From Hirundichthys speculiger (Eukaryota > Chordata > Actinopteri > Beloniformes > Exocoetidae): a stretch of DNA of 64,000 nucleotides. The stretch is from the NCBI GenBank assembly GCA_018398805.1, contig JAGFBZ010000863.1, positions 1,428,501 to 1,492,500 on the forward strand. Reading direction: 5' to 3'. How positions within the stretch are numbered: position 1 is the stretch's first letter; every line of letters begins with the position of its first letter. The translations under genes were made by a program, and so were the position numbers. The notes beneath the pieces were generated by a model. The model worked only from the letters and a program-made list of their open reading frames with translations, ran no database searches and was not told the DNA's origin. Shown here one piece after another: positions 61,370 to 64,000 of this stretch.

Positions 61370-62700
61370 TAGGCCTGGGCAAGTTAATGAATGAATGCGT
61401 TAACGCATTCATTTATTAACACCGACATTTATTTTATCGTGTGTTAACGAATGTTGCTCATGTGCTTTTGTTTTGAAAAGTCTGTTACTGGCTGCTGCGG
61501 AATCGGAAAATAATTTGCAAGTAAACTTGCGGAAAAGTTTAAACAGACATGGAGAGCGGTAAAAATCAGTGTATTTTACAGTTCGGGTCGAAACTCAGGT
61601 ATCAATGTTAACAATTCTGTCTGAAAAAAAAAAAAAAACTTTCAAACCCCTTTGTTCAAGACGATTGCGTCATTCCGCCATTTATCATCAGATCTGCTCC
61701 ATGTGTTCACTGTCATGCTATTCTCTAGCTGGTTACTTCAGTGGCATAGATGTGTAATGACAACAGCAAGTCTATTCCTTGATTACTAAACAAAGCCATT
61801 TCTGGGTCACGTAAACCAGACAATAAAATTTTAAAAACAAATTCACTCCCGTGGCCTGTTTGCTAAAATTCAAATATAAAAAAACAGCCATTTTTTTTGT
61901 GTTAGATTAAAAAATTGAAAAAAAAAGTCACTTTTTAATTTTTAAAATTTTTGATTGACAATTGAAAATGACAAAAAAACAAATGATACACAGATGATTA
62001 CAGGATTGATAAAGTACAGAACTTTTCCATGGACATTTTCATTTTAAAGTTCTCCCAGGGGACGATTCAACAGAAATAAGGTTATTTGTAACAACTGCCA
62101 AGTTAAACTCCCCATTCAATTTCAATTCAATTCAATTCAATTTTATTTATATAGCGTCTGTTACAATGACAATTGTCTCTAGGCGCTTTACAGAGACCCA
62201 GAGCATGACCCCCGAGCAAATATCATCAACTAAGATTATATAATTAAATCCAATCAATGATAATGGCAGGTAAAAAACTCCCACGTAGGGAGAAAAAAAA
62301 ACCTTTATACCTTTATACCATTAAAGGTTTCTGCTGTTACCTAAGAAATTACCTGTTTTAATGTTATGATTGTGGCCTCTAGATTGTTAGAATTTTGTTG
62401 GTACATTTTTTTTTATTATTCTTAAAAAAACAGGATGACATTAATGCCCTGGCAGTGGCAATAAGCTTCATTTTATTTGACATTTTTTAAGAAGAGATTT
62501 ACACTAAATATGTGTTACTGGCAAGTGCTGATGTTAAAAGTGTTTGAACAACAAATGTTATGGTACATTTTAAGTAAAAGTGACCTTTACACAACTTTTG
62601 AATTACGTTTATCGCATTACGTATACAATGCGATTAATCATGATTAATTAGGGAAATCATGTGATTAATCACAATTAAAAAATTTAATCATTGCCTAGCC

Positions 62701-62703
<3 letters not shown>
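61370..62703. mobile_element. hAT element in a TA microsatellite
   Basis: The left end TAGGCCTGGGCAAGTTAAT and right end ATTGCCTAGCCCTA are inverted repeats (TAGGSCTRGGCAA). ATATATAT flanks both sides, an 8-bp duplication of low information because the target was a TA repeat. Left subterminal GCGTTAACGCATT and right subterminal GCGATTAATCATGATTAAT are typical of a large fish hAT group. A short ORF at 61569-61757 matches nothing known. A different fish repeat is inserted at 62113-62340. Confidence 0.8.
62113..62340 (+). repeat. Fish interspersed repeat (TTTATTTATATAGCG type)
   Basis: It begins with CAATT repeats, then TTTTATTTATATAGCGTCTG, TCTCTAGGCGCTTTACAGAG and AAAAACTCCCACGTAGGGAG. This order matches a very common percomorph repeat (TTTATTTATATAGCG.CAAATCA ... 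AAGGCGCTTTA ... GAAAAACTCCC). Its class is not settled. It is nested in the hAT element. Confidence 0.65.

Positions 62704-62735
<32 letters not shown>
62704..62735. repeat. (TA)n microsatellite
   Basis: Remainder of the TA tract into which the hAT element inserted. The other part is at about 61346-61369. Confidence 0.95.
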
Positions 62736-62737
<2 letters not shown>

Positions 62738-62761
62738 ACAGGGTAGTCGCCCTGGGACATT

Positions 62762-64000
62762 AAGACCAGGAGTACATGTGCACTGCCTAAACTGACTACC
62801 AGAAATCCTATGACTCAATGCCACTGACGTGAATACTATAGTGCCTGGAGCTGTATACGATCAAAAGGACATCATCTACTTCATTTAGAACTCAATTGAA
62901 GTTGCAGATCTATTCTAGAGATCAACTCAAAGCCAGTGGTTCAGGTGAGAAAATGTGGTATATGCAAGGAGATGCCCTGTCCCCTCTACTGTTCAGCATA
63001 GGCCTGAACCCCCTCAGGCAGATCATCATCAAAGGTGGCTATTGGGACTAACTCTAAAATGAAGGGAACCATCAGTCACCTCCTCTACATGGATGGCATC
63101 AAGCTGTACACCAAGAACGAGTGTGGTATTGAATCCCTGATTCACCTTACCAGGATAAACAGCAATAGCATTAGGATGTCATTTGGATGAAGTAAGTGTG
63201 TGTGGATGGTATCTAGGACAGAAAAGGTGATCAGAAATGAAGGGAGTGAACAAGCGGAAGGCAATGTAGCAGATGTTCAGGACAGCTACAGATACCCTGG
63301 AATCCCACTGGTAACTAGCAACCATGAGGAGCAGCATGGAGGTCAGCCACAGCCAGATATCTACAGACAGTGAGGCAGCTGAAGAGTCAGTTGAATGGGA
63401 AAAACAAGATCCAGGTTATGAACACCTATGCCCTACCAGTAATCAGATATCCCACTGGCCAGTCAAAGAGATGCAAGCCTCCGATGTCAAGACAAGGAAA
63501 CTCTTTATAATGCATGGAGGGTTTCACCCTCATTCCATCATCCTGGGGTTGTACAGTAGAGAGAGACAGGAGGGAGGCTGAGGACTACTGAGTGTCAGAG
63601 CCACTCCCCAGGAGGAAACAGCAGGCCTCCAGGAAAACATCAAGAAGATTGTTAGGCCTCCACTGATGACCTGCTCAGTGAATGCCTCTGGCAACTGAAA
63701 CTCAGCATGGAGGAGGAGCCAGAGGGGCCATCATGGAAGGACAGGCCCCTTCATGACATTTACAGCTAATTGAAAAAAAAAATATGAGTGGCTGGAAAAA
63801 GCTGGACTGAAGGACAGCACAGAGGCACTGATCATGGCTGCACAAGAGCAGGCCCTAGACACAAGATGAATAGAGGCCGGGGTCTACCAAAGCAGACAGG
63901 ACCCCAGATACAGGCTGTACAAAGAAGCCCCTGAAACAGTGGAACAGCACAACCAGGTAGGACCCAGATCCTGTGGGACTTCCAGATCCAGACTGACAAA
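62762..64000 (+). pseudogene. R2-lineage (restriction-like endonuclease) LINE, truncated
   Basis: In order and in shifting frames: DYQKSYDSMPLT, MQGDALSPLLFSIGLNPL, SHLLYMDGIKLYTKNE (reverse transcriptase palm), EGNVADVQDSYRYPGIPL, INTYALPV-like sequence, TRKLFIMHGGFHPHS, SVRATPQEET, PSWKDRPLHDIY, EWLEKAGLKDSTEALIMAAQ, and finally ILWDFQIQTDK at the edge. The terminal part corresponds to the zinc-knuckle and endonuclease region of fish elements with a restriction-like endonuclease. YMDD has become YMDG, and the zinc-knuckle Cys pair reads YRLY, so it is dead. The 5' end is missing and the window cuts the 3' end. Its sibling is at 8.66 kb. The exact clade (R2, R4 or HERO-like) is uncertain. 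Confidence 0.82.

Noticed and set aside
1..64000. CRISPR array, prokaryotic operon or phage-like organisation
   Set aside because: No evenly spaced repeats, no dense co-oriented ORFs and no ribosome-binding sites; the sequence is vertebrate in character.

Overview
The window looks like intergenic or intronic DNA from a ray-finned fish, most likely a percomorph teleost. It is AT-rich, full of microsatellites and long homopolymers, and has no convincing intact protein-coding gene. The fish assignment rests on its repeats: Tc1 elements with an IR/DR terminal architecture, several short hAT elements with 8-bp target-site duplications (TSDs), a piggyBac element with TTAA-type ends, tRNA-derived SINEs and their LINE-like tails, a Harbinger-type element, and fragments of an R2-lineage non-LTR retrotransposon. 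I assigned families by reading conserved motifs by eye; no database search was possible.

Layout. 0-4.6 kb is a TE cluster: a Tc1 transposase relic on the minus strand, a GC-rich terminal-repeat element, an inverted piggyBac fragment, a near full-length decayed piggyBac element (2442-4035) and a hAT-type end. 4.6-15.9 kb is mostly unique sequence with one R2-lineage LINE fragment (8.7-9.1 kb), a perfect 20-bp hairpin (10.45 kb) and two tRNA-derived SINEs (10.7 and 14.6-14.9 kb). 15.9-19.1 kb is a second cluster: a hAT element with a hATC-domain relic, a separate hAT transposase relic, a Tigger-like MITE and a Tc1 relic. A 1554-bp Tc1 element lies at 21.56-23.11 kb. 23-37 kb is sparse: a CR1-group LINE tail, a Tc1 relic, SINE tails and a 175-bp hAT MITE. 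37.0-39.5 kb holds a 506-bp hAT and a Harbinger-type element. At 39.8-41.0 kb the minus strand has several open segments bounded by splice-like signals.

45.9-47.4 kb is the one place that looks like a gene promoter: CpG-dense DNA with CCAAT boxes, a CRE-like site and a good-context ATG just before a possible splice donor. If real, the first intron would run rightward through the rest of the window. 47.5-58.1 kb holds four more hAT elements (one nested in another, both with recognisable TSDs), a Tc1 relic and a second terminus-to-terminus Tc1 copy (56.8-58.05 kb). 61.4-64 kb holds a 1.33-kb hAT element carrying a nested fish repeat, then a 5'-truncated R2-lineage LINE running off the right edge.

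All recognisable transposon coding sequences are broken by stops, frameshifts or lost catalytic residues, so nothing here appears autonomously mobile. The main leads are the promoter-like CpG island, the splice-flanked open segments, the datable nested hAT insertion, and a sequence module shared in rearranged orientation by two elements 15 kb apart.
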